This document shows positions 24,999-34,235 of a DNA stretch of 64,000 nt, piece by piece. The stretch lies in NCBI RefSeq assembly GCF_009928525.1, contig NZ_JAABOK010000004.1, forward strand, positions 186,001 to 250,000. The letters run 5' to 3'. This stretch comes from Chitinophaga solisilvae. GTDB lineage: Bacteria > Bacteroidota > Bacteroidia > Chitinophagales > Chitinophagaceae. Both the position numbers and the translations under genes were made by a program. How positions within the stretch are numbered: position 1 is the first letter of the stretch; every line of letters starts with the position of its first letter. The notes beneath the pieces were generated by a model. It was given only the letters and a program-made list of their open reading frames with translations, had not been told where the DNA came from and ran no database searches.

Positions 24999-26441
24999 AT
25001 GCCAAAGAAGAGTAAGAGTAATTCAAGCCGTAAGAAGAGTAGTAAGAATAATAGTTTAGTCGTTGCAGTTATACTGATTATTGCCACGTTCGCGATCACG
25101 ACCTGTTCACGTAAAATTGCGGTAGACAGGGAGAAGGAGCCGCCGAAGAAAACGACCCACCGGAAAAAGAAGCAGCGCCAGGACCAGCCGGCCGCCGCTA
25201 AACCCCTGTTGCAGGAAGATTTTGAGCAGGGAAGTAAAACCAATTACAATACAGAAGATATTGATTTCGCCAGTGGCAGCTGGACGTTGAAAGATGCCGT
25301 GACCGGCTCGCTGGAACAGGACCGTAAGGCCGGTAAGCAATCGTTGCGTATCAAAGGGAATGGTACTGCTACCATGAATTTCGATATTGCCGTAAAGGGC
25401 ACGGTAACGGTTACACTGAAATACGCATTGTATGGCGCTGATGAAGAAGGAGAGTGGGAGCTGTGGGCTTCCGTGAACAGGGGACAGCGTTATACGCAGG
25501 TAGGTAAGGCCGTAAGTGTAAGCGGGCATCATCTGCGTACAGCCACTTTTACTGCTGCAACCGGAGGAACGCTGCGTTTCTCGCTGAGGAAAACAGATAA
25601 GGCCGGTGGCAGAATCAACTTTGACGCATTCGTGGTAACACCAGGAGGAAAGCCTTCTCCACCGGCGCCGGCAGGCGATGCAGTGGCCGGAGATGATGAT
25701 AATATGTTGCTGGGCAACCCCAGCAATGCCTCCGCCTCGCTGGCTATGTCCAACAACTACCTGATGGATAAAGGCTACTACAGGTTATCCTACAGCCGCG
25801 ATAAGGGTACGCCCAACTGGGTGAGCTGGCATATTGCAGCCGCAGACCTGGGCAATATGTCAAGAAGTACTGAATTCCGCCCGGATTTCGATCTGCCGGA
25901 ATCCTGGTTCCAGGTAACACAGTCTGCCTATAACGGAAGCGGATTTGACCGCGGGCATAACTGTCCTTCCGGCGACCGTACCGCTACGCGTAATGCCAAC
26001 GAAGCTACTTTCCTGATGACTAATATCATTCCCCAGGCGCCTAATCATAACCAGCATCTCTGGGCCGGCCTTGAAAACTATACCCGCTCCCTGGTAAAGA
26101 ACGGTAATGAAGTTTACGTCATCATGGGCAGCTACGGTACCGGTGGCAACGGAAATAAAGGCGCTGCACGGAAAATAGGAGGTAATAATGTTACTGTACC
26201 TGGCCATATCTGGAAAGTCATAGTAGTATTGCCCGAGGGAAATAATGACCTCAGGCGCATGTCAAAATATACCCGTATTATTGCAGTAAATACGCCCAAT
26301 AATAACGATGTTAATACAAAATGGTCAGCCTACCTGACTTCTGTGGAAGAAATAGAAAAGGCTACCGGTTACCGGCTGCTGGGAAATGTACCCGACGAAG
26401 TACGCCGCGAACTGGTGAAAAAAATTGATAACGGGGGATAA
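24999..26441 (+). CDS. DNA/RNA non-specific endonuclease (NUC1 family), membrane-anchored or exported
   Basis: A 480-residue protein. A Lys/Ser-rich start (about 1-22) is followed by one hydrophobic segment VVAVILIIATFAITTCSRK, which could be an uncleaved anchor or a lipobox-like ATTC. Residues about 70-215 form a beta-rich jelly-roll-like domain, and from about 230 comes the His-Me finger nuclease. FDRGHNCPSGDR contains the DRGH motif with catalytic His 320, and the TNIIPQAPNHNQHLW stretch holds the Mg2+-binding Asn. Such enzymes degrade extracellular nucleic acid for nutrients or defence. The start follows the repeat element by 40 bases. Confidence 0.9.
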   Translation: MPKKSKSNSSRKKSSKNNSLVVAVILIIATFAITTCSRKIAVDREKEPPKKTTHRKKKQRQDQPAAAKPLLQEDFEQGSKTNYNTEDIDFASGSWTLKDAVTGSLEQDRKAGKQSLRIKGNGTATMNFDIAVKGTVTVTLKYALYGADEEGEWELWASVNRGQRYTQVGKAVSVSGHHLRTATFTAATGGTLRFSLRKTDKAGGRINFDAFVVTPGGKPSPPAPAGDAVAGDDDNMLLGNPSNASASLAMSNNYLMDKGYYRLSYSRDKGTPNWVSWHIAAADLGNMSRSTEFRPDFDLPESWFQVTQSAYNGSGFDRGHNCPSGDRTATRNANEATFLMTNIIPQAPNHNQHLWAGLENYTRSLVKNGNEVYVIMGSYGTGGNGNKGAARKIGGNNVTVPGHIWKVIVVLPEGNNDLRRMSKYTRIIAVNTPNNNDVNTKWSAYLTSVEEIEKATGYRLLGNVPDEVRRELVKKIDNGG

Positions 26442-26777
26442 AAAACAAGATTAGCATAAAACTTGTTATAATGCGGAAAATAGTTATTTCAACAGCCAAC
26501 TATACAGGTGGAAAAAATATTATGTCATTGTAATAATTAATTATAAATTGCATAAAATTGCTATATTTTTGAATTTATCAGGTGATTGTTGCATTTTCAA
26601 AAATAAGTGTAGTTTTTACAATTCATACTACAGATTGGAACTGTCATAGCCTGATGAAAGTAACTTTATTGGAAATTTGACCTTTTTGTATTGATAGTAT
26701 GTGTAACATATGAAGACCTTTATGCGTTAACATACATAAGCAAGCTAACTTTGTGGTTAACTGACCAGGAAAGATAT
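26442..26777. other. AT-rich intergenic region, no gene seen
   Basis: These 336 bases are very AT-rich and hold no convincing reading frame. Isolated TAnnTTTG-like boxes occur (TATTTTTG near 26563, TAACTTTG near 26744) without well-spaced TTTG partners; the second could drive the small gene at 26778. Confidence 0.5.
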
Positions 26778-26933
26778 ATGAACCTACAATTCACGCTTGA
26801 AATATCCGGGCATCAGCAGAAGCAGCCTGTTCAGGCCTTCAGCAGGGATATTGAAATAAAAAAAGAGCGTGTGGCGTTATACTCAGATGATTTGAATGGT
26901 CGTACCAGCATAGTTTTCCGGCACAATTACTAA
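26778..26933 (+). CDS. Possible 51-residue protein of unknown function
   Basis: A short frame beginning MNLQFTLEISGHQQ, preceded by AGGAAAG at a ribosome-binding distance and by TAACTTTG about 26 bases upstream. The product is polar with no signal peptide or membrane span. A longer frame from 26691 exists, but its added residues look random. It ends 26 bases before the glycosyltransferase gene, so it might be co-transcribed. Evidence for expression is weak. Confidence 0.4.
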   Translation: MNLQFTLEISGHQQKQPVQAFSRDIEIKKERVALYSDDLNGRTSIVFRHNY

Positions 26934-26959
26934 TTATAATAATTTAAGTTTCAGATAGT

Positions 26960-27754
26960 ATGGGTGATAGCATGTCCGTGGCCTTATTAGTAACTACATA
27001 TAACTGGCCTGAAGCGTTAAAACTTGTCCTGGAGAGTGTATTGCGGCAAAGCAGATTGCCCGACGAGATCATCATTGCCGATGATGGTTCCGGAGACACT
27101 ACCAGATTTGTTATTGATTCCTTCAAACGGAATACTACCATCCCTGTAAAGCACTTCTGGCATCCTGATGAAGGATTCCGCAAGACGATCATCATCAATC
27201 AGGCTATTACCGGCACTTCTTCCGATTATATTATCCAGATTGACGGGGACATTGTTTTACATGAAGATTTTGTAAAAGATCATGTAAGCGAAGCGGAGAA
27301 AGGATTTTATATCCGTGGTAGCCGTGTGCTGCTGCCGGAAGATATAACCCGGCGTTTTCTGCGTGCCGGCGAATTCCATAATGTGACTGCTTTCGGCAAA
27401 GGCGTAAGAAACCGTTTCAACGCCCTGCGTATACCGCTGCTGGCCCCGCTGCTGATTAAGAAAAGCAAACGCTCCCGTAACCTGATCGGTTGTAACTGTG
27501 CTTTCTGGAAAGAAGATTTTCTGAAAGTAAACGGCTATAATAACGAACTGAAAGGCTGGGGACATGAAGATATTGAACTGGCCGCCCGGTTTATCAATTC
27601 CGGCCTGAGCCAGAAAAAGGTGAAGATGAAGGCCGTCTGCTATCACCTGCACCATCCTTTCAACGACAGGGTACACGAGAATGTAAACTACCGCGTATAC
27701 CTGGATACTTTAAAGAGAGGAATTACCTACTGCACAAACGGCTATCACCACTAA
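26960..27754 (+). CDS. Glycosyltransferase family 2 with galactosyltransferase-like C-terminus
   Basis: A 264-residue cytosolic GT-A enzyme. LLVTTYNWPEALKLVLESVL and IIIADDGSGD are the nucleotide-sugar site, IIQIDGDIVLHEDFV holds the DxD metal motif, and GWGHEDIELAARF is the acceptor/catalytic region shared with GT7-like C-terminal domains. These enzymes extend lipid-linked or lipopolysaccharide glycans. The last 45 bases overlap the end of the minus-strand glycosyltransferase gene, so both C-termini are coded by the same DNA. Confidence 0.9.
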   Translation: MGDSMSVALLVTTYNWPEALKLVLESVLRQSRLPDEIIIADDGSGDTTRFVIDSFKRNTTIPVKHFWHPDEGFRKTIIINQAITGTSSDYIIQIDGDIVLHEDFVKDHVSEAEKGFYIRGSRVLLPEDITRRFLRAGEFHNVTAFGKGVRNRFNALRIPLLAPLLIKKSKRSRNLIGCNCAFWKEDFLKVNGYNNELKGWGHEDIELAARFINSGLSQKKVKMKAVCYHLHHPFNDRVHENVNYRVYLDTLKRGITYCTNGYHH

Positions 27755-28834
27755 GACCAGCAGAATAATCAGTTTAACAATTTTCCAGCGGTTCGTTCTG
27801 AACGGACTGGGATGTTGTTTTACAAAACCCATATCAATTCTTTTCGCAAATCCATTCAACCGGCCGGCAAACAGCACGTCATACAGATAACCGGCCTCCC
27901 AGCAATTTTTCACCCACATCAGATGAAAGGCTACCGCCGGCGAATAGGTACGCCCGGTACTGACAGCCCTGAACCAGTTCGTCAGGAACTCCGCCAGCGG
28001 TACAATAACCAGCAAGCAAAGCCATAGGGCCATGTGCCCGGTAAACCAGGCCAGCGGCGCTGCTATCAGCAGCAGCAGCAAGGTTTCAAGCGTATTGGTA
28101 AAGTCACGGTAGGTATAGTTTTTTTCAGGCTCCTTGTGGGAAAGCTGGCTGGCAGCGATGCCATAACGGAACATCCGGTTGGTCTGCATCGCGCCGTTAT
28201 CATGCCAGGGATGCGTTACCCGGGCATCGGGTACAGATTTGTAGGTTTCCCTGAAATGCAGCCAGTGCCGCACAAAAAAGTCCACATCTTCACCACCCGC
28301 TTTCAGATTGGTGTCAAACAGGCCATCCAGCAGCTTCTCCCGGTTAATCATCATGTTGGTGGTGGGCGCCCAGATGATCTCCGGTTTATGTAAAGCCATT
28401 TTAAAATGCCCTACGGAGCCATTCAGCTCCAGCGCCCTGGTGGCGGCATTTACCGGCTCCGGGAAAAAGGTAACGCCGGCATATCCCAACGCATTTTCAT
28501 CTCCGCTGATGGCAGCCGCATAAGCCTCCAGGAGATCAGGTTGCGGCACAATATCATCATCCAGCAGCAATATCCATTTGCCATGCCCCGCCCTGATACC
28601 CTTGTTACGGGTACCGGAAAATCCCAGGTTCACTTCGTTGATCAGCAGATGAATACGGCCTTCCCGGTGAAGCGCTTTTAATTTTTCAGGAATTACGGCA
28701 GCCGGGTTGTCGGCTACAATATAGGTGTTTACCTCAAAGGAAGCCGGCTTGTTCAGTTGGATAATATTCAGGAGTAGCGCCTCATTCAGCCGGAAAGAGG
28801 GCACTACCACATCTATTGCTTGCTTATTTACCAT
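27710..28834 (-). CDS. Glycosyltransferase family 2, membrane-associated
   Basis: A 374-residue protein from the start at 28834 (MVNKQAIDVVVPSF), preferred because the longer frame would run into the exporter gene and lacks a fold there. GT-A motifs: AIDVVVPSFRLN, LGFSGTRNKGI, WILLLDDDIVPQPDLLEAY (DDD) and GGEDVDFFVRHWL. Two to three hydrophobic spans follow (about 250-290 and 350-372). It begins 22 bases after the MsbA-like exporter gene, so a cell-envelope glycan or glycolipid pathway is likely. Confidence 0.88.
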   Translation of the reverse strand: MVNKQAIDVVVPSFRLNEALLLNIIQLNKPASFEVNTYIVADNPAAVIPEKLKALHREGRIHLLINEVNLGFSGTRNKGIRAGHGKWILLLDDDIVPQPDLLEAYAAAISGDENALGYAGVTFFPEPVNAATRALELNGSVGHFKMALHKPEIIWAPTTNMMINREKLLDGLFDTNLKAGGEDVDFFVRHWLHFRETYKSVPDARVTHPWHDNGAMQTNRMFRYGIAASQLSHKEPEKNYTYRDFTNTLETLLLLLIAAPLAWFTGHMALWLCLLVIVPLAEFLTNWFRAVSTGRTYSPAVAFHLMWVKNCWEAGYLYDVLFAGRLNGFAKRIDMGFVKQHPSPFRTNRWKIVKLIILLVLVVIAVCAVGNSSL

Positions 28835-28856
28835 TGCAGCAAATATACAATTAAAA

Positions 28857-30698
28857 TTATATGGGATCTTTTTCCTGGTTGGATGCAAATGTCTGCATGT
28901 CAATCAGTTTTTTATACAATCCGTTATTGGCAATCAGTTCCAGGTGGGAACCCTGTTCTGCAATCTCTCCGTTTTCCAGCACAACAATAATATCGGCATT
29001 CTGGATGGTGCTCAGACGATGGGCAATCACCAGGGAAGTACGGTTTTTCATCAGGTTGTTAAGTGCGTCCTGTACCATTTTTTCGGATTCGGTATCCAGG
29101 GCAGAGGTGGCCTCATCCAGCAGCATCAGCGGCGGGTTGTTCAGCACGGCGCGCGCAATGCAGATACGTTGGCGCTGTCCGCCTGACAAACGGGAACCTT
29201 TATCTCCGATATTGGTCTGGTAGCCTTCTGCTGTATTGATAATAAATTCGTGGGCGTTGGCAATTCTGGCGGCCGCCTCTACATCTTCCATACTGGCGCC
29301 GGGCTTACCAAACGCGATGTTGTTGAAGATGGTATCATTGAAAAGTATAGATTCCTGGTTCACAATACCCATCATAGACCGGAGAGACTCCATGGTAACA
29401 GATTTCAGGTCGTGACCATCTATCATCACCTTACCTGATTGTGGTTCTATAAAGCGGGGAATCAGGTCCATCATGGTGGATTTACCACCGCCGGAAGGTC
29501 CTACCAGCGCCACTGTTTTACCTTTGGGTATCGTTAAATTAATATTTTTCAGAATGGCTTTCTCGCCGTAGGCGAAGCCAACATTTTCAAACTGTAAGGC
29601 CGACTGGAAATCTGTCAGCGCCACAGCACCCGGGGCGTTGGTAATGGCCGGTTTCTCATCAATCAGCTGTAACACGCGCTCGCCCGCAGCCACACCGGAG
29701 TGAATATTGCTGAAGGAAGTGGATATAGCTTTCGCCGGACGCATGATCTGAGAGAACAACGCGATATACGCAATAAAGGCGGCCGCACTGAGATCTCCCT
29801 GGTTAGACAGCACAAGGGTACCGCCATACAATACGATACCGGCTACCATCATTACCCCCAGCGTTTCAGATACCGGTGAGGCCAGCTGCTGGCGCTTCGC
29901 CATAGAACGCACAATGCGGGAATAACGGCGGTTTTCTGCATTGAAACGGTCGGTAATGAAGCCCACTGCATTGAATGCCTTGATGATACGGATACCATGC
30001 AGCGCTTCATCCAGGTAGCTGATCATCACACCGTAAGTCTGATGCGATGCGGCGGCCTGCTGTTTCAGTTTCTTTACAATCTTGGAAATGATAAAGCCAG
30101 CTACCGGAATCACCAGCATGGAAGCCAGCGTAAGTTTATAGGAGATGATGAACAGCATTACCAGGTAGGCAATGAGGGTCACCGGCTCTTTAAAGATCAC
30201 CTGCAGGGTACCGGTAACAGAATACTGTACCACCTGAACGTCAGAAGCTATTTTTGAAATAATGTCCCCTTTCCGCTCATTGCTGAAATAACCCAGGTGC
30301 AGGTTCATCACGTTGTCAAACACAGATTTCCGGAGATTGAGCAGGGTATGGATACGCAGGCTTTCCATCGTTCTGTCGGCCAGGTAACGGAAAAGGTTGC
30401 CCAGCAGTACAGATACCACGATACATCCGCAAACGAATTTCAGGGTATTCAGGCTGCCGTATTTGGCATATACAATACTGGTGTAGTAGTTGAAAACAGC
30501 AAAAACATCTGCCCAGTTTGTAGGCTCCGCAGTTACGCCATGCGTAGCCTGGCTGTTGAAGAGCGTTGTGAGCAGCGGCGCCAGCAGGGCCAGGTTTAAG
30601 GTGTTGAAGATTACAGACAATAAAGTGAATAGTATATAGGGCAGGGCAAATTTATTGATTGGTTTCGCGAACGATAAAAGTCGGAAGTATGTCTTCAT
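28857..30698 (-). CDS. ABC exporter, MsbA-like (fused permease and ATPase)
   Basis: A 613-residue half-transporter: six membrane spans in the first about 330 residues, then the nucleotide-binding domain with Walker A GPSGGGKST, signature LSGGQRQR, Walker B LMLLDEATSALD and the H-loop VIAHRLST. It is of the lipid/drug exporter type; MsbA flips lipid A precursors. A glycosyltransferase gene follows in the same transcript. The upstream region has a well-formed promoter and an immediately following terminator-like hairpin (see separate entries). Confidence 0.92.
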   Translation of the reverse strand: MKTYFRLLSFAKPINKFALPYILFTLLSVIFNTLNLALLAPLLTTLFNSQATHGVTAEPTNWADVFAVFNYYTSIVYAKYGSLNTLKFVCGCIVVSVLLGNLFRYLADRTMESLRIHTLLNLRKSVFDNVMNLHLGYFSNERKGDIISKIASDVQVVQYSVTGTLQVIFKEPVTLIAYLVMLFIISYKLTLASMLVIPVAGFIISKIVKKLKQQAAASHQTYGVMISYLDEALHGIRIIKAFNAVGFITDRFNAENRRYSRIVRSMAKRQQLASPVSETLGVMMVAGIVLYGGTLVLSNQGDLSAAAFIAYIALFSQIMRPAKAISTSFSNIHSGVAAGERVLQLIDEKPAITNAPGAVALTDFQSALQFENVGFAYGEKAILKNINLTIPKGKTVALVGPSGGGKSTMMDLIPRFIEPQSGKVMIDGHDLKSVTMESLRSMMGIVNQESILFNDTIFNNIAFGKPGASMEDVEAAARIANAHEFIINTAEGYQTNIGDKGSRLSGGQRQRICIARAVLNNPPLMLLDEATSALDTESEKMVQDALNNLMKNRTSLVIAHRLSTIQNADIIVVLENGEIAEQGSHLELIANNGLYKKLIDMQTFASNQEKDPI

Positions 30699-30743
30699 AT
30701 CACATTAATAACTATCGAAATTATGATTATTCTCCATTACATG

Positions 30744-30770
30744 AAAAAACCGCATCAAAAGCTGATGCGG
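30744..30770 (-). terminator. Terminator-like hairpin in the leader of the ABC exporter gene
   Basis: On the minus strand CCGCATCA, a 5-base loop and TGATGCGG are followed by six T residues, a classical intrinsic terminator. It lies between the promoter at 30787-30817 and the exporter start at 30698, about 10 bases after the predicted transcription start. No gene ends here, so it is either an attenuator or a 5' protective hairpin. Confidence 0.6.
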
Positions 30771-30786
30771 CTTTTCTTGCAGTGCA

Positions 30787-30817
30787 CAAAATTATATTAT
30801 TTGCTGTAAATGTCAAA
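30787..30817 (-). promoter_or_regulatory. Bacteroidota-type promoter of the ABC exporter gene
   Basis: The minus strand reads TTTG (30814-30817), 19 bases, then TAATTTTG (30787-30794), a full match to TTTG-N19-TAnnTTTG. The predicted start of transcription is near 30780, about 80 bases before the start codon. Confidence 0.65.
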
Positions 30818-30907
30818 AGAATACAGGATTTATCAGGGTCCACTGCTATCATCTTTGCGTTGAAATGATTAACTTTAAGAAGATAGTATCCTCAAAATAT
30901 CCTCTGT

Positions 30908-31309
30908 ATGGAAAATCCAAAATCTACCCCGTTTCTGTTCCTGAACAAGGACCTGGACATAGCTTTCCTGCAGCAACTCTACAAGGATGAGCCATTGTAT
31001 GCCTTCGATATGTTTGAAGGCTTTATGCAGGAGATCGGGCAGCGCATGGCAGATTTATCTGCAGCGGTGACTGCCGGCGACTGGAAAAAGACCCAATACC
31101 ACGTGCACCAGATTAAGTCCTTTATCGGAATTGTTGGCCTCACCAAAGTACAGGACAAAGCGCAACAGCTGGAGTCCTGCTGTTCTTCAGGTAACCGCGA
31201 AATGATCCTCCTGCTGTTCCGGGAAATCAACCTGGCAGTAAGAAAAAGTATGACCCCTGTGAAGCAGGAGCTGGAAAGACTACGTGAATTCCTGTACCCG
31301 CAGGCTTAG
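30908..31309 (+). CDS. Hpt domain phosphotransfer protein
   Basis: A 133-residue all-helical protein. YHVHQIKSFIGIVGLTKVQ matches the Hpt signature (H-x-LKS-x3-G), giving the phosphorylated His near residue 63. It is a free-standing phosphotransfer module that would relay phosphate from a hybrid kinase to a response regulator. A hybrid kinase (34236) and an orphan receiver (47998) are in the window, but pairing cannot be shown. Its stop overlaps the convergent gene by four bases. Confidence 0.85.
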   Translation: MENPKSTPFLFLNKDLDIAFLQQLYKDEPLYAFDMFEGFMQEIGQRMADLSAAVTAGDWKKTQYHVHQIKSFIGIVGLTKVQDKAQQLESCCSSGNREMILLLFREINLAVRKSMTPVKQELERLREFLYPQA

Positions 31310-32619
31310 TTGAATTGTCTGTTTACAAACAGGGAGGTATCCACATGATGCTTTTTCAGTAACTGGTTCAGTCCCTGTACGGCTTCCCGGAATCCGGCAG
31401 CATCCATGCCGCCGCCGGTACGGCCTGTCATGTATAAGCGGAAAGTGGGGCGCAGCCTCACCTGGCTGACCATGACCGGCATGCCGGGCATGCTTTCGGT
31501 GATCGCGTTATACATGGACTGGCCGGGCTTCACTTCCACCTCCCAGCTTACATTGAACACAGGCCACTGGTCCTGCCCGGAGGTATCTGCGGGATGAATA
31601 CCGGCTGGTCTTATCCGTTGCTGCGGATCATAGGCACGGAAGTAAAAGTGCCGCGCGGAACTGTCACGCTGCGCATATCGCTGCGGACGCATAATCAGGG
31701 AGCTGCTGTCGCCGGCTACCACATAAATAAATAGCGCTGCTGAATCCTTATTGGTCAGAAATGCTTCCAGTCCGCGGTTAGCCTCCACATACATAAACGC
31801 TTCCATCCCCAGCGGATTATCAAAATTCATGTCCGGGAAGAGGCGTATGCGGGCGTCTTTATCATTGGTATACAGAAAGGCCGGTCCTTCCTTTTGCCAG
31901 CGTGCGGCCACGGCTTCGTTCGTTTCCTGCAGGCGGCGCACAAACATCTGTTCTGAGGCGGTTTTCATGCCGCGTATGTCATTGCGCTTGAACCAGCTGT
32001 GGCCACAGGCTCGTACCAGGCCGAGGGCAGCCAGCAACAGTCCCAGGTATACTGTCCATTCCTGCTTGCCCATGCCTTTGTTGGCTTTTTTAAGCTGAGT
32101 CACCACATTCTCCGGTTCGGCAGTGGCGGTGGGTTTAATGGCAGCGGCAGTGGTCCGGCTGGTCCGGTTGCCTTGTTTTTTTTCCAGCAGTTGTTCCAGT
32201 GCATAGGTGAAATTCCCGAAGGCGGCGAGTTCGGCATCAGTGCTGCTGATGAGGGAACGGGAATTTTTTCCCAGCTGCCATCTGATCTTACGCTTGCCCA
32301 GGTGGAGTTTCAGGGCATGGGTAGTGGTCAGTGGCCGTGTGATTTTAATAATATCATCCAGGTATATATCGCCATAAATGGCAGATATAATCCGGTCGTG
32401 ATACAGGGTGACCGTTTCGGATCTCCAGATCCACCAGCTGATGGCAAATCCGCCTCCCAGGAAGGTGATGAGCATCAGGGCCATCAGCCAGTTAAGGTTC
32501 AGGTTCACTGCAAAAGAGGCGGTCAATATGCCCGTAAAAGCTGCCAGCAGCAGGAGTATTCCCCATAGGCTGCGGCGAATATCGGCGGTGCGGAATTCCC
32601 ATGTTTGTGCCTGTGCCAT
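31306..32619 (-). CDS. Membrane protein of unknown function
   Basis: A 437-residue protein I do not recognise. Two N-terminal membrane spans (about 18-36 and 42-66) precede a region, VTLYHDRIISAIYGDIYLDDIIKITR, that looks like a PH-like bacterial fold. A Thr/Lys-rich linker with repeated TA residues follows (about 150-175), then one more span (about 186-203, VYLGLLLAALGLVRACGH) and a soluble C-terminal domain. The sulfatase gene ends four bases upstream, so the two are probably co-transcribed. No catalytic motif is visible. Confidence 0.7.
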   Translation of the reverse strand: MAQAQTWEFRTADIRRSLWGILLLLAAFTGILTASFAVNLNLNWLMALMLITFLGGGFAISWWIWRSETVTLYHDRIISAIYGDIYLDDIIKITRPLTTTHALKLHLGKRKIRWQLGKNSRSLISSTDAELAAFGNFTYALEQLLEKKQGNRTSRTTAAAIKPTATAEPENVVTQLKKANKGMGKQEWTVYLGLLLAALGLVRACGHSWFKRNDIRGMKTASEQMFVRRLQETNEAVAARWQKEGPAFLYTNDKDARIRLFPDMNFDNPLGMEAFMYVEANRGLEAFLTNKDSAALFIYVVAGDSSSLIMRPQRYAQRDSSARHFYFRAYDPQQRIRPAGIHPADTSGQDQWPVFNVSWEVEVKPGQSMYNAITESMPGMPVMVSQVRLRPTFRLYMTGRTGGGMDAAGFREAVQGLNQLLKKHHVDTSLFVNRQFN

Positions 32620-32623
32620 GTTG

Positions 32624-34138
32624 TTATAACAGTTTCAATGCTTCCTGGTCCTTGTATTGAATAATCAGGGATTTGAGCGTGGCCTTCAGGCCGGCGGTAA
32701 TTTTGTCCATCCCTTTTTCGCCGTACAGGTTATGCAGCTGTTGCGGATCTTTTTTAAGATCATACAGCTCCCAGCTGTCTGCCCCGCCATAGAAGCGGAT
32801 CAGCGAATAATCCCCTGTGCGCACGCCGAAATGCGGGTATACGTGATGCGGTTCCGGAAATTCGTAATAGTGGTAATAGGCGGCGTTTCTCCAGGCGGTA
32901 GTCTCCCCTGCTTTCAGCAACGGGAGGAAGGATGTTCCCTGAATATCTGCAGGCACGGGCGCTCCGGCCATTTCCAGGATGGTAGGGGCCCAGTCAATGT
33001 TGAGCATGAGCTTATTGCTGGAAGAGCCGGGCTTCACTACACCGGGATACCTGATGATAAAGGGCGTACGGAGAGATTCTTCATACATGAACCGTTTGTC
33101 AAACCAGCCATGCTCGCCCATGTAAAAGCCCTGGTCGGAAGCGTAGACCACCACCGTGTTTTCAGCCAGCCCGTTTTTATCCAGGTAGTCCAGGAGGGCG
33201 CCGATATTGCGGTCCAGCGAGCGGGCGGTGGAAAGGTAGTCTTTCAGATAACGCTGGTATTTCCATTGTACAAGTGCATCACCGCTGAGATGGAGGGAGT
33301 CAAACTCGCGGCTGACAACATTTTCATAGTAGTTCCGGAACTGCTCCCGCTGTGCCGGCGTAAAACGCCCGTATATTCCTTTTTCATAGCCAGCATGCAC
33401 TTTCAGGTCTTCTTTCAGTCGCATGGTTTTATCTATCGTCATATCCTGGCGCTGTGCCGCAATCCTGTTTTTGTAGTCATCGTGAAAGGAAGCGGGGAGC
33501 GGAAAGGTTTTATCGTCATAGGCGCCGAGGTCCTGCAGGTCGGGCAGCCATTCGCGGTGAGTGGCTTTTTCACCTACCACCAGGAAGAACGGTTTGGAAG
33601 TATCGCGGTTATTCAGCCAGTTTTCAGACAGGGTGGTGATGATGTTGGTCACATAACCTTCTATACGGCTGGTGTCAATGGGACCAATGAAATCAGGATT
33701 GTAATACTGACCCTGGTTGTTGAGAATGCGCCAGTAGTCGAAGCCCTCCGGGAGGTTGCCCAGGTGCCACTTGCCGATCCAGGCAGTCTGATAGCCATGC
33801 TGCTGCAATAGCCGGGGAAACAGCTGTTGCCCGACGTTGAATTTTTTTTCGTTCAGCGTATAGCCGTTGATGTGACTGTATTTGCCGGTGAGGAGGGTAG
33901 CTCTGCTGGGACCACAGATGGAGTTGGTCACAAGGGCATTGCGGAATATCAGCCCCTGTTGCGCGATGCGGTCAATATTCGGTGTTTGCGCCAGCTTGCT
34001 GCCGTATGCACTGATGGTCTGATAAGCATGGTCATCAGAGAAGATGAAAATGATATTGGGCTTCTTTTGCTGGGACCAGGCATTGACGGTTGTCATCAGC
34101 ATCAGCAGCAGACTGGCAGGCAGACGGAATATCTTCAT
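32624..34138 (-). CDS. Sulfatase (formylglycine-dependent, S1 family)
   Basis: A 504-residue exported enzyme; the start at 34138 gives a normal signal peptide (MKIFRLPASLLLMLMTTVNAWSQ). PNIIFIFSDDHAYQT provides the metal-binding Asp pair and NSICGPSRATLLTGKYSH the C-x-P-x-R motif, whose Cys (75) must be turned into formylglycine by a maturase not present in the window. GEHGWFDKRFMYEESLR and a C-terminal DUF4976-like region suggest the heparan/mucin-type glycan sulfatase branch. It acts in the periplasm or on the surface to release sulfate from glycans. Confidence 0.9.
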   Translation of the reverse strand: MKIFRLPASLLLMLMTTVNAWSQQKKPNIIFIFSDDHAYQTISAYGSKLAQTPNIDRIAQQGLIFRNALVTNSICGPSRATLLTGKYSHINGYTLNEKKFNVGQQLFPRLLQQHGYQTAWIGKWHLGNLPEGFDYWRILNNQGQYYNPDFIGPIDTSRIEGYVTNIITTLSENWLNNRDTSKPFFLVVGEKATHREWLPDLQDLGAYDDKTFPLPASFHDDYKNRIAAQRQDMTIDKTMRLKEDLKVHAGYEKGIYGRFTPAQREQFRNYYENVVSREFDSLHLSGDALVQWKYQRYLKDYLSTARSLDRNIGALLDYLDKNGLAENTVVVYASDQGFYMGEHGWFDKRFMYEESLRTPFIIRYPGVVKPGSSSNKLMLNIDWAPTILEMAGAPVPADIQGTSFLPLLKAGETTAWRNAAYYHYYEFPEPHHVYPHFGVRTGDYSLIRFYGGADSWELYDLKKDPQQLHNLYGEKGMDKITAGLKATLKSLIIQYKDQEALKLL

Positions 34139-34235
34139 GGCTTCAGTTTTTATCTGCCCGGCAACAGCGGGGCAGATGGTGAGCATCAAAGATATTTTTT
34201 ATCCGGTAAATTTTATAATGATAACGTATAACCGT

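Noticed and set aside
26691..26777. Upstream part of the small frame before 26778.
   Set aside because: It covers promoter-like sequence and reads as random residues; only the part from 26778 has a ribosome-binding-like site.
32657..33811. A 384-residue open frame antisense to the sulfatase gene.
   Set aside because: It mirrors a well-supported enzyme gene, has no domain of its own and owes its length to GC-rich codon positions. Similar long shadows at 7940-8623, 18021-18857, 39810-40673 and 53183-54031 were dropped for the same reason.
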